From assembly GCA_037954325.1 (NCBI GenBank), contig JBBMNZ010000054.1, positions 58,501 through 122,500 of the forward strand: a stretch of DNA of 64,000 bases, written 5' to 3'. Below are positions 1 through 8,735 of this stretch, one piece after another; positions within the stretch are counted from its first letter, which is position 1, and every line of letters begins with the position of its first letter. The stretch comes from Fistularia commersonii. Lineage: Eukaryota > Chordata > Actinopteri > Syngnathiformes > Fistulariidae. Below the pieces are notes generated by a model. The model worked only from the letters and a program-made list of their open reading frames with translations. It searched no databases and was not told where the DNA came from. Position numbers and translations under genes: made by a program.

Positions 1-515
1 TTTTTTTTTTTTTTTTAATTGAACATAAATAGTACACACAACTATACAAATGTACAAATAAACATGGCAAGGTAGCACTGAATGTCAATGAAACAACCAG
101 GCATGAGGAAGCAAAGGACATAAGGACATTCGTTCTGTATGGAATCAGAAGTTAATAGTGTTAACGGTTGTGAGAAATTTACAATGCTAGACAAAAAAAG
201 AAATTAAAATGAAATAATTAAATCAATAGATTGACTAATAAAAAATTAAAACGAAAAAAAGATTGCAAGGGGAGTACAACATGTAATTAAGTTGGCGACT
301 CACAAGGAATCTCAGATATCAAACTGTATATTTTTTGTTGATTATATATAGATATATACAAAACAAACATATATTGTTTGTTGTTGTTTATTTTTGGGAT
401 ATATTGAGGAATATTTGTTGGAAAGGAGTCACAATCGCTTTTTGACAATGTCGAAGTGTATAGGTAGCGATAGAATTTAAAGATTTCAGTGGAAATTATA
501 GCCTCATCTGTAATT
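1..515 (-). mobile_element. L1/Tx1-like LINE 3' end with poly(A), internally deleted
   Basis: The plus strand opens with about 16 T, which is a poly(A) tail on the minus strand. An AT-rich 3' UTR follows. The same 3' UTR recurs at 6415-6541 (opposite strand), 19855, 21494-22080, 27547, 29276, 45261 and 47969. At its far end (about 420-515) the minus strand encodes a LINE ORF2 pre-RT stretch containing EIFKFYSHLYTST in the best-preserved copy (27.97-28.07 kb). The rest of the RT is missing, so the pre-RT region is joined directly to the 3' UTR. The fragment then abuts CTCCGC satellite. The family assignment rests on the RT-bearing copies elsewhere in the window. Confidence 0.7.
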
Positions 516-1244
516 TCCTTGTTGTTAAGACGGGCTTCCGCTTTGCTCCGCTCCTCCGCTCCTCCGCGCCTCCGCTGCGGAACCAGGTACTACCGATCCG
601 CCGGACTCAGGTGAATTGCGGACAGGGCTTTTGCTGTCCTCCGCTTCTCCGCTTTTGGCCCTGGAACTCCCGAACCGCTGGACATAGGCGAATCACGGTC
701 CGGGCTTCTGCTCTCCTCCGCTCCTCACCTCATCCGCTCCAGGCCCTGGTACTCCCTGTCCGCGGGACCCCCCCCCCCCACCACCACCACCACCACCACC
801 ACCAAAACAAACTCTCACACACAGATAAACACACGCACACACACACACACACACCCAGACACACACACACCAACACACACACAAACACACACACACACAC
901 ACACACACACCTGAACTCATCATAGCTGTGCTAATAGCATTGGCCAAAACGTATCCACAACAAAAGAAACATTAGCTCATCCACTCATTCACATATGTGT
1001 GTGCCTTGAGGTGCGGGAGCTCCAGTCATACGTCCGGGTGATCTATGTCCGGAGAAGGCTCACATTGGCCGGTCTAAGGGGTTCTTCTGCCCCCAAGCTT
1101 CCCCGCCTCTGAGAGGAGAAACATTACCTCCGCTCCTCCGCTTCTCAGCTCATCCGCTCGAGGCCCCGGTACTCCCTGTCCGCGACCCCCCCCCCCACCT
1201 AAACAAATTCACACTCACACACACGCACACACACACACACACAG

Positions 1245-1278
<34 letters not shown>

Positions 1279-1482
1279 CTTAACTCATCATAGCTGTGCT
1301 AATAGCATTGGCCAAAACGTATCCACAACAAAACAAACATTAGCTCATGAGAGGAGAAACATTACCTCCGCTCCTCCGCTTCTCAGCTCATCCGCTCGAG
1401 GCCCCGGTACTCCCTGTCCGCGACCCCCCCCCACCTAAACAAATTCACACTCACACACACGCACACACACACACACACACAG

Positions 1483-1518
<36 letters not shown>

Positions 1519-1574
1519 CTTAACTCATCATAGCTGTGCTAATAGCATTAGCCGAAACGCATCCACAACCAAAC
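516..1574. repeat. CA/CTCCGC composite satellite, three units
   Basis: Each unit has a CTCCTCCG-rich block, a GGCCCTGGTACTCC box, a poly(C) run, a (CA)n tract (about 813-911, 1207-1276, 1447-1515) and a conserved core around TAGCTGTGCTAATAGCATT. The second and third units (about 1111-1345 and 1346-1560) are a direct duplication. The third stops where the copia element starts. The same flank, CCACAACCAAAC, precedes the copia element at 49.74 kb. Confidence 0.85.
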
Positions 1575-1930
1575 TGTTGCGTTTAAGTTCGCAGCTTCTT
1601 CGTTTTCCATGTTTCGGAAGGAATTCACAAGTTTGCCTTGTTTGAATCGTCTTTTATTTTCTTCTTCACAGCTCCGGGAATCAACATCGGTTAGCCATGG
1701 GACATGTACAGTACAGAGTGAGGGAAAAATTCCCGCCAGCACCGCTATACCAAAAAAAAAACACTGACGTAGAAGTTAACGTCAAGTTAGCTGAACAGTC
1801 GCGAAAAACTAAAACAAGTCCCAAACCTTGTCATAAAGTGCCATGCATTTCCTGAGAGTAGATACAAATACAACATATGTATACTAGAATGTAAACTCAA
1901 ATAAAACTAATGAGATCACCTATCTCAACA
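1575..1930 (-). repeat. 3' LTR of copia-A1
   Basis: On the minus strand it runs from TGTTGAGATAGG to AAACGCAACA, with a 5-bp terminal inverted repeat TGTTG/CAACA. It is the same length as the 5' LTR at 6059-6414. It holds a copy of the Gag start region, so a short open frame (1548-1742) runs out of the LTR into flanking satellite. Confidence 0.95.
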
Positions 1931-1939
1931 CCCCCTCTT
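1931..1939 (-). other. Polypurine tract of copia-A1
   Basis: The minus strand reads AAGAGGGGG immediately before the 3' LTR. This is the expected place and composition for the plus-strand DNA primer. The same tract stands at 50096-50104 and 19490-19498. Confidence 0.9.
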
Positions 1940-2080
1940 GATCTCAACATCCAAAAAAAAACTTTGGACATTTGAATTTCCAAAGAACCACTTTTTGAAT
2001 TTTTCTATTTTTACCTTTGTCATGAGTTTTGTCGAGATGTCTGCCAACATGTCCTCTGATGGACAATAGATAAGATTTAT

Positions 2081-4675
2081 TTAACCCTCACTGAGTGCTT
2101 CACGAATGAAATGATATTTTACATCAATGTGTTTTGACCTTTGTCTGTTTACAGGATTCTTACTCAGTGCGATGGCCCCCTGATTGTCTCCGTAGATTGT
2201 TGTGCAACTGTACATTTTGTTGTCCATACCGTTTAACAGTTGAGACAGGTACATGTTTTCTTGTGCGGTGGTGGCTCGGCCGATGTATTCAGCCTCACAT
2301 GTTGACAGGGCCACTGTGGGCTGTTTCCTTGACTTCCATGCAATGGCTGGGCCTTGTTTTGTTAAACTGAAACAGTAGCCTGTAGTGCTACGTCTGTCTT
2401 CTACAGATGATGCCCAGTCTGAATCACTGTAAGCTATCAGGTTCAAATCCTCCTTATTTGTCTTGAAACTTAGTTCATAATCAGCTGTCCCCTTCAAATA
2501 CCTCAGAACATGTTTTGCAGCTACTAAGTGTTCTACTTTTGGCATTGCCAGATTCTGTGATAGTTTGCTCACTATCCAGCTGATATCAGGTCTGGTGCAA
2601 GTCATGGCATAAATAAGACTGCCTACAATCTCACGATATTCTTTGGGGTCGACAGGTTCACTTTGCTCATTTTCATCAGCTACAGGGATGCCCTCTAATT
2701 TTTGCTCACTTGGAGTAGATCTTGCTTTACATTCTGACATTCCAAATCTCTCTAGCATTTTTAGGATGTACTTTGTCTGGTTCATTTTGATTTCATCCCC
2801 CTTTTGTTCAAATTGTATGCCCAAAAAATATGATAGTTTCCCCAGGTCTTTCATGTTGAACTTGAATTTCATGTTCTGTTTAAATGTGCTGAGTGCATCA
2901 TTGCTGCTTGTGGCAATAATTAAATCATCTACCCAAATTATTACAATGATTGTGTCACCATTTTCCGTCTGTTTTCTGTACACACAGTGGTCAGAGAGAT
3001 TTCTCACAAAGTTGTCCTGTTCTAAATGGTCATTAAGGAGTTCATACCAGTTTCTTCCTGATTGTTTCAGGCCATAAAGAGATTTCTTTAATCTATACAC
3101 TAGTTTCTCTCCTGTTTCTGACATCATTTCAAACCCTTCTGGTTGTTCCAAGAAAATCTCCTCATGTATAGGAGCATGTAAATATGCCGTCTTAACATCC
3201 ATTTGATGGACAATGAGGTTATTTTGTACAGCTATCTGCATTAGTGCCCGCACTGATGTAATGTTAGCTGTCGGTGGAAAAGTTTCATAGTAGTCTATGC
3301 CTTCTGTTTGATTGTAACCCTTAGCTACATATCTCGCCTTAAATATTTGTCCTCCTTCAGCATTTTCTTTAAGGGCAAATACCCATTTTCCTCCAATTAC
3401 TTTTCTCCCTTCAGGTAAAGTTGTCAGTTCAAATGTGTCATTCTGTTTAAGCGAGTCAATCTCTTCCCTCATGGCACAATTCCACCCGGGTGCCAGTGGT
3501 GACTTCAGTGCTTCACTATAATTCTGTGGGACTCCGCACACAGTCCTGTAACAGTAATCAATAGTTGTATGATTTTTATCATTGTTAATATAGTCTGTCT
3601 GATCATCCTCTAAATACCTTGGAACGACCCTTTTTCGTCTAGGATAGCGACTGGTTTGATTATATCTGGGTTTTATGTCTGACCTCGTCTCTTTTTCATT
3701 TTGGACATTTTCTGCTGTTTCTTCGTCATGTGACACATCTGCGTTAGTACTCTCATCCTCATTTTGTATATGGTTGTCTGTTTTATTTTCACTTTGTGAC
3801 ACATCTATACTGGTTTCATCTGTAGATTCTGTGTCTTCATATCCCTGGATTTCTGTCTCATAATCATCAGTTTGTGTTTGTTGTTCAATTCTTCCCTTTT
3901 TGATCAATTTCACCAGTCTCTGTTTTGCCACTTTTTCTGTAAGTGGATTATAGACCAGGTATGAAGGGCTTTTCTTACTGTATCCCACAAATATTCCTCT
4001 TTCACATCTGGGATCTAATTTCTTAGTGTCATGTTTGTATGCATAACACTCAGTTCCGAATATCCACATTTTTGAAAGATTTGGCTTTCTCCCTGTTAAC
4101 ATGAAGTATGGGGTATTTTTGTGTCTGTCATTGTAACATCTATTTCGAATATGGGCAGCGGTCTGGACAGCATAAGGCCACAAAACCTTTGGTAATCCTT
4201 TTGCTATTAGCATACACCTTGCCATTTCAAAAGGGGTCCTCCATTGTCTTTCTGCTGTCCCATTTGGATGGGGAGAGTATGGGGATGATGTTTCATGTCT
4301 TATGCCTTTCTCCCTTAGAAGAGATTGAAAAGCATTTCCTGTGTATTCAGTCCCGTTGTCTGACCTGATACATTTGACACGACCATACGCTGCGCTGTCA
4401 GCAAGGAACTTCTCTGTTGCTAATGTAGCTTCACTCTTGTATTTGAGAAAATATACAAATACTGCCCCTGAATAATCATCTGTGAATGAAATGACATACT
4501 TATGCCCTTCTTGACCAGCTGGTTCAATCGGGCCTGATAAGTCAGTGTGTACCATTTTTAGGGGTGCATCAGCTTTTGCATCAGCTTGCCTGTTTCTGCT
4601 ATTTGTGAATTTTCCCTCCGTGCATACGTTACAGTCTACGTTACAGTCTACCTTGGTCTGACCTGTAATCTTCAT
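2081..4675 (-). CDS. pol: Copia-A1 Pol: integrase, reverse transcriptase, RNase H
   Basis: This 864-residue open frame continues the Gag-protease frame after a single UGA. The integrase core is complete: D45 (HTDLSGP), D106 (RSDNGTEY) and E142 (NGTAERQ), with the canonical D-35-E spacing. Reverse transcriptase follows, with QMDVKTAYLHAP (motif A region) and the catalytic box WVDDLII at about residues 581-587. RNase H has SDSDW near 748, a TCEAEY glutamate near 793 and GDNQGA near 826. Integrase lies before RT, as in copia and not gypsy. The frame ends at UAA (2081-2083). The same frame then stays open to the LTR and encodes EDMLADI, a usual copia C-terminal motif, so the UAA looks premature. 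Copies A2 and A3 share it. Residues 9-15 carry a 12-bp tandem duplication (VDCNVDCNV) absent from A2. In cells this polyprotein would copy the element's RNA in virus-like particles and integrate the product. Confidence 0.93.
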   Translation of the reverse strand: MKITGQTKVDCNVDCNVCTEGKFTNSRNRQADAKADAPLKMVHTDLSGPIEPAGQEGHKYVISFTDDYSGAVFVYFLKYKSEATLATEKFLADSAAYGRVKCIRSDNGTEYTGNAFQSLLREKGIRHETSSPYSPHPNGTAERQWRTPFEMARCMLIAKGLPKVLWPYAVQTAAHIRNRCYNDRHKNTPYFMLTGRKPNLSKMWIFGTECYAYKHDTKKLDPRCERGIFVGYSKKSPSYLVYNPLTEKVAKQRLVKLIKKGRIEQQTQTDDYETEIQGYEDTESTDETSIDVSQSENKTDNHIQNEDESTNADVSHDEETAENVQNEKETRSDIKPRYNQTSRYPRRKRVVPRYLEDDQTDYINNDKNHTTIDYCYRTVCGVPQNYSEALKSPLAPGWNCAMREEIDSLKQNDTFELTTLPEGRKVIGGKWVFALKENAEGGQIFKARYVAKGYNQTEGIDYYETFPPTANITSVRALMQIAVQNNLIVHQMDVKTAYLHAPIHEEIFLEQPEGFEMMSETGEKLVYRLKKSLYGLKQSGRNWYELLNDHLEQDNFVRNLSDHCVYRKQTENGDTIIVIIWVDDLIIATSSNDALSTFKQNMKFKFNMKDLGKLSYFLGIQFEQKGDEIKMNQTKYILKMLERFGMSECKARSTPSEQKLEGIPVADENEQSEPVDPKEYREIVGSLIYAMTCTRPDISWIVSKLSQNLAMPKVEHLVAAKHVLRYLKGTADYELSFKTNKEDLNLIAYSDSDWASSVEDRRSTTGYCFSLTKQGPAIAWKSRKQPTVALSTCEAEYIGRATTAQENMYLSQLLNGMDNKMYSCTTIYGDNQGAIALSKNPVNRQRSKHIDVKYHFIREALSEG

Positions 4676-4693
4676 ACCCTCGACTAAGTTTGG

Positions 4694-6226
4694 TCATTTT
4701 AATACATCTTTTACATTGCAGTGTCCCATAATCTCATGCCATGTTTTGACATCACAAGTTAAGTTTACTCTATCTCTGGACATCATGTCATTTACTGTAT
4801 CATCATAAAGTTGTTGATAATTTACCGTTCTTATGTAGTAGAGTCTGTCACATTCCTCAATGCTGAAAATTTTTCCTTCTTTGGTTATGAGTCTGTTCTC
4901 TCCTTCTTTGAATATCACGCTGGCTCCATCAGCTGTGGCTGCCTTCACCGATATGAAGTCCTGAGGATATGATGGGATGAATAAGGCTCCCCTTAAGGTT
5001 ACCAGGACAGGTTTTCCTTCAATGTCCTGGAGTAACACTTCTGCATCACCTCTTTTTAGTGCCACTTTGTTTCTTCTGGTCCCGTCTGCTAGCTCCATGT
5101 AATGTTTGTTTGGGTTGAAAAACTCATCAAATCTTATGAATTTGTCTTCTTGTGTTATGATGTGTGATGTAGCGCCACAGTCTACCATCAGTCCATTTTT
5201 TCTGATATTTTCCGGAGGGACTTTTTGACTGACCTTGAATACAAAAGTTTGCTCATCTTCCTTATCTTTGTCTTGGATGTCTGTGTTTTGTTTGACCGAG
5301 TCTTCTTTGGGCTTGGATTTTCTTCTGCATGTCTCATCGGTGTGGGTTGTGCTTCTGTGATAGCTGCACCATTTTGGCCCTGATTTTTGGTGACAAGCTT
5401 TTGCCATATGGCCACGGTTTCCACATCCATAGCAGATCACCGTTGACATGTCCACTTTCATTACATTGTCTGATTTGGTTTTGCTGTCAAACTTTTCAGT
5501 CTCTTCATAACTTCTTAGTTTACTCTTGAACTGAATAAACGTCATTTCTTCACTGCTCTGAGTTACGTGAATGACGAAGGGCTTGTACGGTTCTGGAAGC
5601 CCTTTCATAACCATAGCGATCATCAGCTCATCACTTATCACCTGTTTTGTGTTTCTCAGAGCGGTGACTGCCTTTTCTGCTCTGATAATGTAATCTGTTA
5701 TTGTTTCGTCGGGTTCCTTCTTGAGTGAGCATAGTTCGCTGTACAGGGAAATAATTCTGGGCTTACCCTGGCTGGCGTAATGATCCCGTAATATTTTCAA
5801 AGCTTTTCGACCGTCATCTGCGGCTTCCCTCATTACCAATGATAGACTTTTATCATCGAGGAACTGGATAAGCTCAGCGTAGCATTCTGCATTTTTATCT
5901 GGGTCGGGCTCAACAGTTGAAAGTATTGTCTCTTTCAAACCTTCGAGTCGCATGTGTCCCAGAAACTTTACTTCCCAAAGCTCGTAGTTGTTTTCGTCTC
6001 CATCGAAAACCAAACGTTGCCATCTTCCTCCTTTTGTTCGTTGCCTGGGCCCATAACCTGTTGCGTTTAAGTTTGCAGCTTCTTCGTTTTCCATGTTTCG
6101 GAAGGAATTCACAAGTTTGCCTTGTTTGAATCGTCTTTTATTTTCTTCTTCACAGCTCCGGGAATCAACATCGGTTAGCCATGGGACATGTACAGTACAG
6201 AGTGAGGGAAAAATTCCCGCCAGCAC
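4694..6226 (-). CDS. gag: Copia-A1 Gag-protease (and start of integrase)
   Basis: This 510-residue frame gives the structural Gag and the aspartic protease. Gag spans about residues 45-260. A zinc knuckle CYGCGNRGHMAKAC (C265, C268, H273, C278) should bind RNA. A second cluster follows (C287, H290, H295, C300). The protease active site is VDCGATSHI (D349), a copia-type variant of DSGA. The frame ends in the integrase zinc region (WHEIMGH, 496-502). The next codon is UGA (4694-4696), after which the frame continues as Pol. The first Met is at 6226, but MENEEAANLN at 6094 is the likelier Gag start. Upstream codons lie deep in the LTR, and A2 is frameshifted there. Either start falls inside the 5' LTR, and the frame reads through the primer binding site, as known for some copia/Ty1 elements. 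Confidence 0.92.
   Translation of the reverse strand: MLAGIFPSLCTVHVPWLTDVDSRSCEEENKRRFKQGKLVNSFRNMENEEAANLNATGYGPRQRTKGGRWQRLVFDGDENNYELWEVKFLGHMRLEGLKETILSTVEPDPDKNAECYAELIQFLDDKSLSLVMREAADDGRKALKILRDHYASQGKPRIISLYSELCSLKKEPDETITDYIIRAEKAVTALRNTKQVISDELMIAMVMKGLPEPYKPFVIHVTQSSEEMTFIQFKSKLRSYEETEKFDSKTKSDNVMKVDMSTVICYGCGNRGHMAKACHQKSGPKWCSYHRSTTHTDETCRRKSKPKEDSVKQNTDIQDKDKEDEQTFVFKVSQKVPPENIRKNGLMVDCGATSHIITQEDKFIRFDEFFNPNKHYMELADGTRRNKVALKRGDAEVLLQDIEGKPVLVTLRGALFIPSYPQDFISVKAATADGASVIFKEGENRLITKEGKIFSIEECDRLYYIRTVNYQQLYDDTVNDMMSRDRVNLTCDVKTWHEIMGHCNVKDVLK
6044..6058 (-). other. Primer binding site: internal fragment of initiator tRNA-Met
   Basis: Directly after the 5' LTR the minus strand reads GGTTATGGGCCCAGG. 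This is complementary to the anticodon stem-loop of eukaryotic initiator tRNA-Met (CTGGGCCCATAACC), not to a tRNA 3' end. Drosophila copia is known to use such a half-tRNA primer. The site also encodes Gag residues GYGPR. Confidence 0.9.
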
Positions 6227-6414
6227 CGCTATACCAAAAAAAGAACACTGACGTAGAAGTTAACGTCAAGTTAGCTGAACAGTCGCGAAAAACTAAAACA
6301 AGTCCCAAACCTTGTCATAAAGTGCCATACATTTCCTGAGAGTAGATACAAATAAAACATATGTATACTAGAATGTAAACTCAAATAAAACTAATGAGAT
6401 CACCTATCTCAACA
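6059..6414 (-). repeat. 5' LTR of copia-A1
   Basis: This is a 356-bp LTR from TGTTGAG to CAACA on the minus strand. It should hold the promoter; a TATA-like TATACATATG lies about 50 bp in. The last 36 bp contain the probable Gag ATG (6092-6094). The 5' flank is AGGAC on the minus strand, inside a LINE 3' UTR. Confidence 0.93.
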
Positions 6415-6541
6415 GTCCTTAAGTCCTTTGCTTCCTCATGCCTGGTTGTTTCATTGACATTCAGTTCTACCTTGCCATGTTTATTTGTACATTTGTATAT
6501 TTGTGTGTACTATTTATGTTCAATTAAAAAAAAAAAAAAAA
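6415..6541 (+). mobile_element. LINE 3' UTR end with poly(A), plus strand
   Basis: This is the reverse complement of the AT-rich LINE tail at 27547-27672. It ends in about 18 A at 6524-6541. It is cut by copia-A1 at GTCCT (6415-6419). The missing remainder of the same LINE tail begins with AGGAC at 19855. Confidence 0.85.
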
Positions 6542-6896
6542 AGAATGAGAGGCTGAGAAAATCTCCATGTCTCTCTCTCTCCCCCCCTTAATGCCCCCCC
6601 CCCCTCTTCCTCACGGCGGCCGACGCAATGTGATTCTCGCCGTTGCTGTGGAAGTAGGGTAAAGGATTCCCCGCGTCGGTGCGAGCGATGCGTTTCAAGG
6701 CGTATTGCATGTGTGTATGGAGGGGGGGGGTCTACAGGATACCGCAGGCCGGCAATGGTGCACCTTCTGCGGACATCGATCACCGAAACGTCGGCGTGGA
6801 GCTCCCGGAGCAGCCGGCGTGTACATGTGAATGAATGGAAGAGCTAATGTGTGTGTGGTGGTGGTGGTGGGGGGGGGGGGGGGGGGGGCGTTTCGG
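6542..6896 (-). repeat. Unclassified GC-rich module with C-, CA- and G-runs
   Basis: This is the inverted copy of about 26816-27546. Read on the minus strand it has ATTAGC, a CATGTACACGCCGGCTGCTC block, GGAGAAGGTGCACC and a CT/C-rich end next to the LINE poly(A). It contains (GGT)n and about 20 G at 6869-6888. It is related to the core of the CA satellite and to the ORF-bearing module (8250-8740). Confidence 0.6.
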
Positions 6897-7157
6897 CTTG
6901 ACGGGAAAGAAACCAAATGTGTCACAAATGCAAAAGTTTGGTGCTGTGTGCTATGCATACAAGCACAACAAAAAGAAACTTGACTCAAGAGGTGAGAAGG
7001 GAGTTTTCATTGGATATGACAAAAATAGTCCAGCTTATTTTGTATATTATCCAAATAGTGAAAGAGTACTAAAACAGACTGCTAAAATTTGTGTCGAACC
7101 CATCTCCAGAGCAACAAACCCAGACAGAGATGAGCTCAGACCAGGATGATGATGATA

Positions 7158-7228
<71 letters not shown>

Positions 7229-8250
7229 CACTTAGACATTTAAAGAGGCAAGGAGTTCCCTCAATGCTGACAAGTGGATGAAATCTATGGACGAAGAGAT
7301 GGAGTCATTGAGAGAGAAGAACACTTTTACCCTAACACAGCTACCCCAAGGCAAGTGTGCAGTGGGGGTGGGGGTGGGGGGTGGGGGGCGTAAGCGCTAA
7401 AAAGAAATGAAGATGGCACAAACAAATATAAAGCTCGTTATGTTGCTAAGGGCTACAGTCAAAAGTATGGCACGGATTTCGAGGAAACATTTTCTCCAAC
7501 AGCAAATATGACAAGTGTGAGGGTGTTTATGCAGAAATCAGTTCCGGAAAATTTGTTCTTACACCAAATGGATGTAAAGACAGCCTATCTTCATGCACCC
7601 ATAGATTGTGAGCTCTGTGTAGAACAACCAGAAGGGTATGAAGTGACAAATAAAAAACAGAAGCTGGTGTGTAAACTTAAAAAGTCACTATACGTCCCTG
7701 AACAAGCCGGTCGTCATTGGGATCTGATGCTCCATTCTTACTTGATTGACAATGACTTTATTCAGAATGAAGCAGATCATTGTGTTTATGTCAAAGAAAA
7801 CCAAAATGACAAGGTCATCATCATAATATGGGTAGATGATTTAATCATAGCTGCGAGTGATGAGGAAGTAATGAAAGAGGTGAAAATCATGCTTACAGCT
7901 AGATTTAAAATGAAGGACATGGGCAAAGTGATCAAAATCAATACCCAGAAAATATGTCAGTCAGAAGAGTGTGTTAAGATGTCACAAAGAAAATATGTGG
8001 AAAGGTAGCCCTACAGTATTGTCCAACACAAGAGATGCCGGCACATGTTATGACAAAGCCTGCATCACAGTTTAAGTTGTTGAATTTTTCAAAGTTGTTG
8101 TTTGTTGTTTGGGTCATGAGTATTTTATTTTGATGTAAATGGGCAAAGATACCAATAATATGAGAGCAAGTGGGGGCGTTGTTAACTGAGAAATATGCTC
8201 TCAATTATTTTCCGTTTTATTTCCAAGGGCCAGTCTCAGCTTCCGGTCAA
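6897..8250 (+). pseudogene. Copia-B fragment a: integrase end, RT, C-terminal tail
   Basis: The integrase C-terminal part (6897-7120) contains LTGKKPN and KKLDSRGEKGVFIGY. The integrase-RT linker is replaced by (GAT)n. RT resumes at about 7238 (KSMDEEMESLREKNTF) and is open at 7508-8008, with QMDVKTAYLHAPID and WVDDLIIAAS. RNase H is missing. After a stop at 8008, remnants of the copia C-terminus remain (MTKPASQFKLL). A G-rich stretch at 7365-7388 breaks the frame. At about 8170-8180 AAGTGGGGGCG meets TGTTAACTGAG, which could be a polypurine tract and LTR start. The RT is clearly related to, but well diverged from, copia-A. This is a non-functional mosaic. Confidence 0.85.
7145..7229 (+). repeat. 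(GAT)n microsatellite in the copia-B linker
   Basis: About 28 GAT units, one GATAAT interruption. In the frame that gives EQQTQTE just upstream, matching EQQTQTD in copia-A, the array encodes poly-aspartate. It therefore probably grew from an acidic linker coded by GAT. The inverted copy is (CAT)n at about 26490-26562. Confidence 0.9.
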
Positions 8251-8735
8251 CAGGATCCCGCAGACCGGCCAAGGTGCACCTTCTTCGGACACGGATCCCC
8301 GTGACGTCGGCGTGAAGCTCCGGGAGCACCAGACATGCACATATGAATAAGCGAAGGAGTCAACTCCATAAGTCCTCCACTCACGGCCTCGGTGTCACTG
8401 AATCGAGCAATTTGGTTTTTAATGTTTAAAAATCGGCTTAACATTGAGGTGGAAAACACAGCGGTATCGTTAAAATACAGTAACAGGGTGATAACATCCA
8501 TGTAAGAAGTGGAGGGGGATTTATTGCACTCACGGCCCCACTCGTTTATTCCTCTCATACACAGCGGCCAGATCACCTGCTGGAGCTCCAAGCGCTGTGC
8601 ACAGTCGGATGCCGCCATCTAGCGGACATAAAATGTAAGGAAGCGGAGGGAGAAAGCCATCCGGTGTTCCCCGAGTAGCGGCGACGAACGAGTTTAGAGC
8701 CGTGGAGAAGGTTTGCTTCCCCCCCAACCTCTCTT

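Larger units (their letters stand above)
1575..6414 (-). mobile_element. Copia-A1, nearly intact Ty1/copia LTR retrotransposon
   Basis: This 4840-bp element has two 356-bp LTRs that begin TGTTGAG and end CAACA. It has a primer binding site, a polypurine tract and the domain order Gag, protease, integrase, reverse transcriptase, RNase H, which defines Ty1/copia (Pseudoviridae-like) elements. By eye the two LTRs differ at only about five positions, so the insertion is young. The coding frame is broken by one in-frame UGA inside the integrase N-terminal region and one UAA near the C-terminus. The 5-bp flanks do not match (CAAAC at 1570-1574; AGGAC on the minus strand at 6415-6419). A simple insertion would give matching flanks, so the locus has recombined. 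Confidence 0.95.

Noticed and set aside
2134..2370. Plus-strand frames inside copia-A1 (2134, 2643, 3675, 4108, 5329, 5917)
   Set aside because: They are antisense shadows of the gag-pol frame.
6044..6058. Part of a tRNA gene
   Set aside because: Only the anticodon-arm complement is present, next to an LTR; it is a primer binding site.
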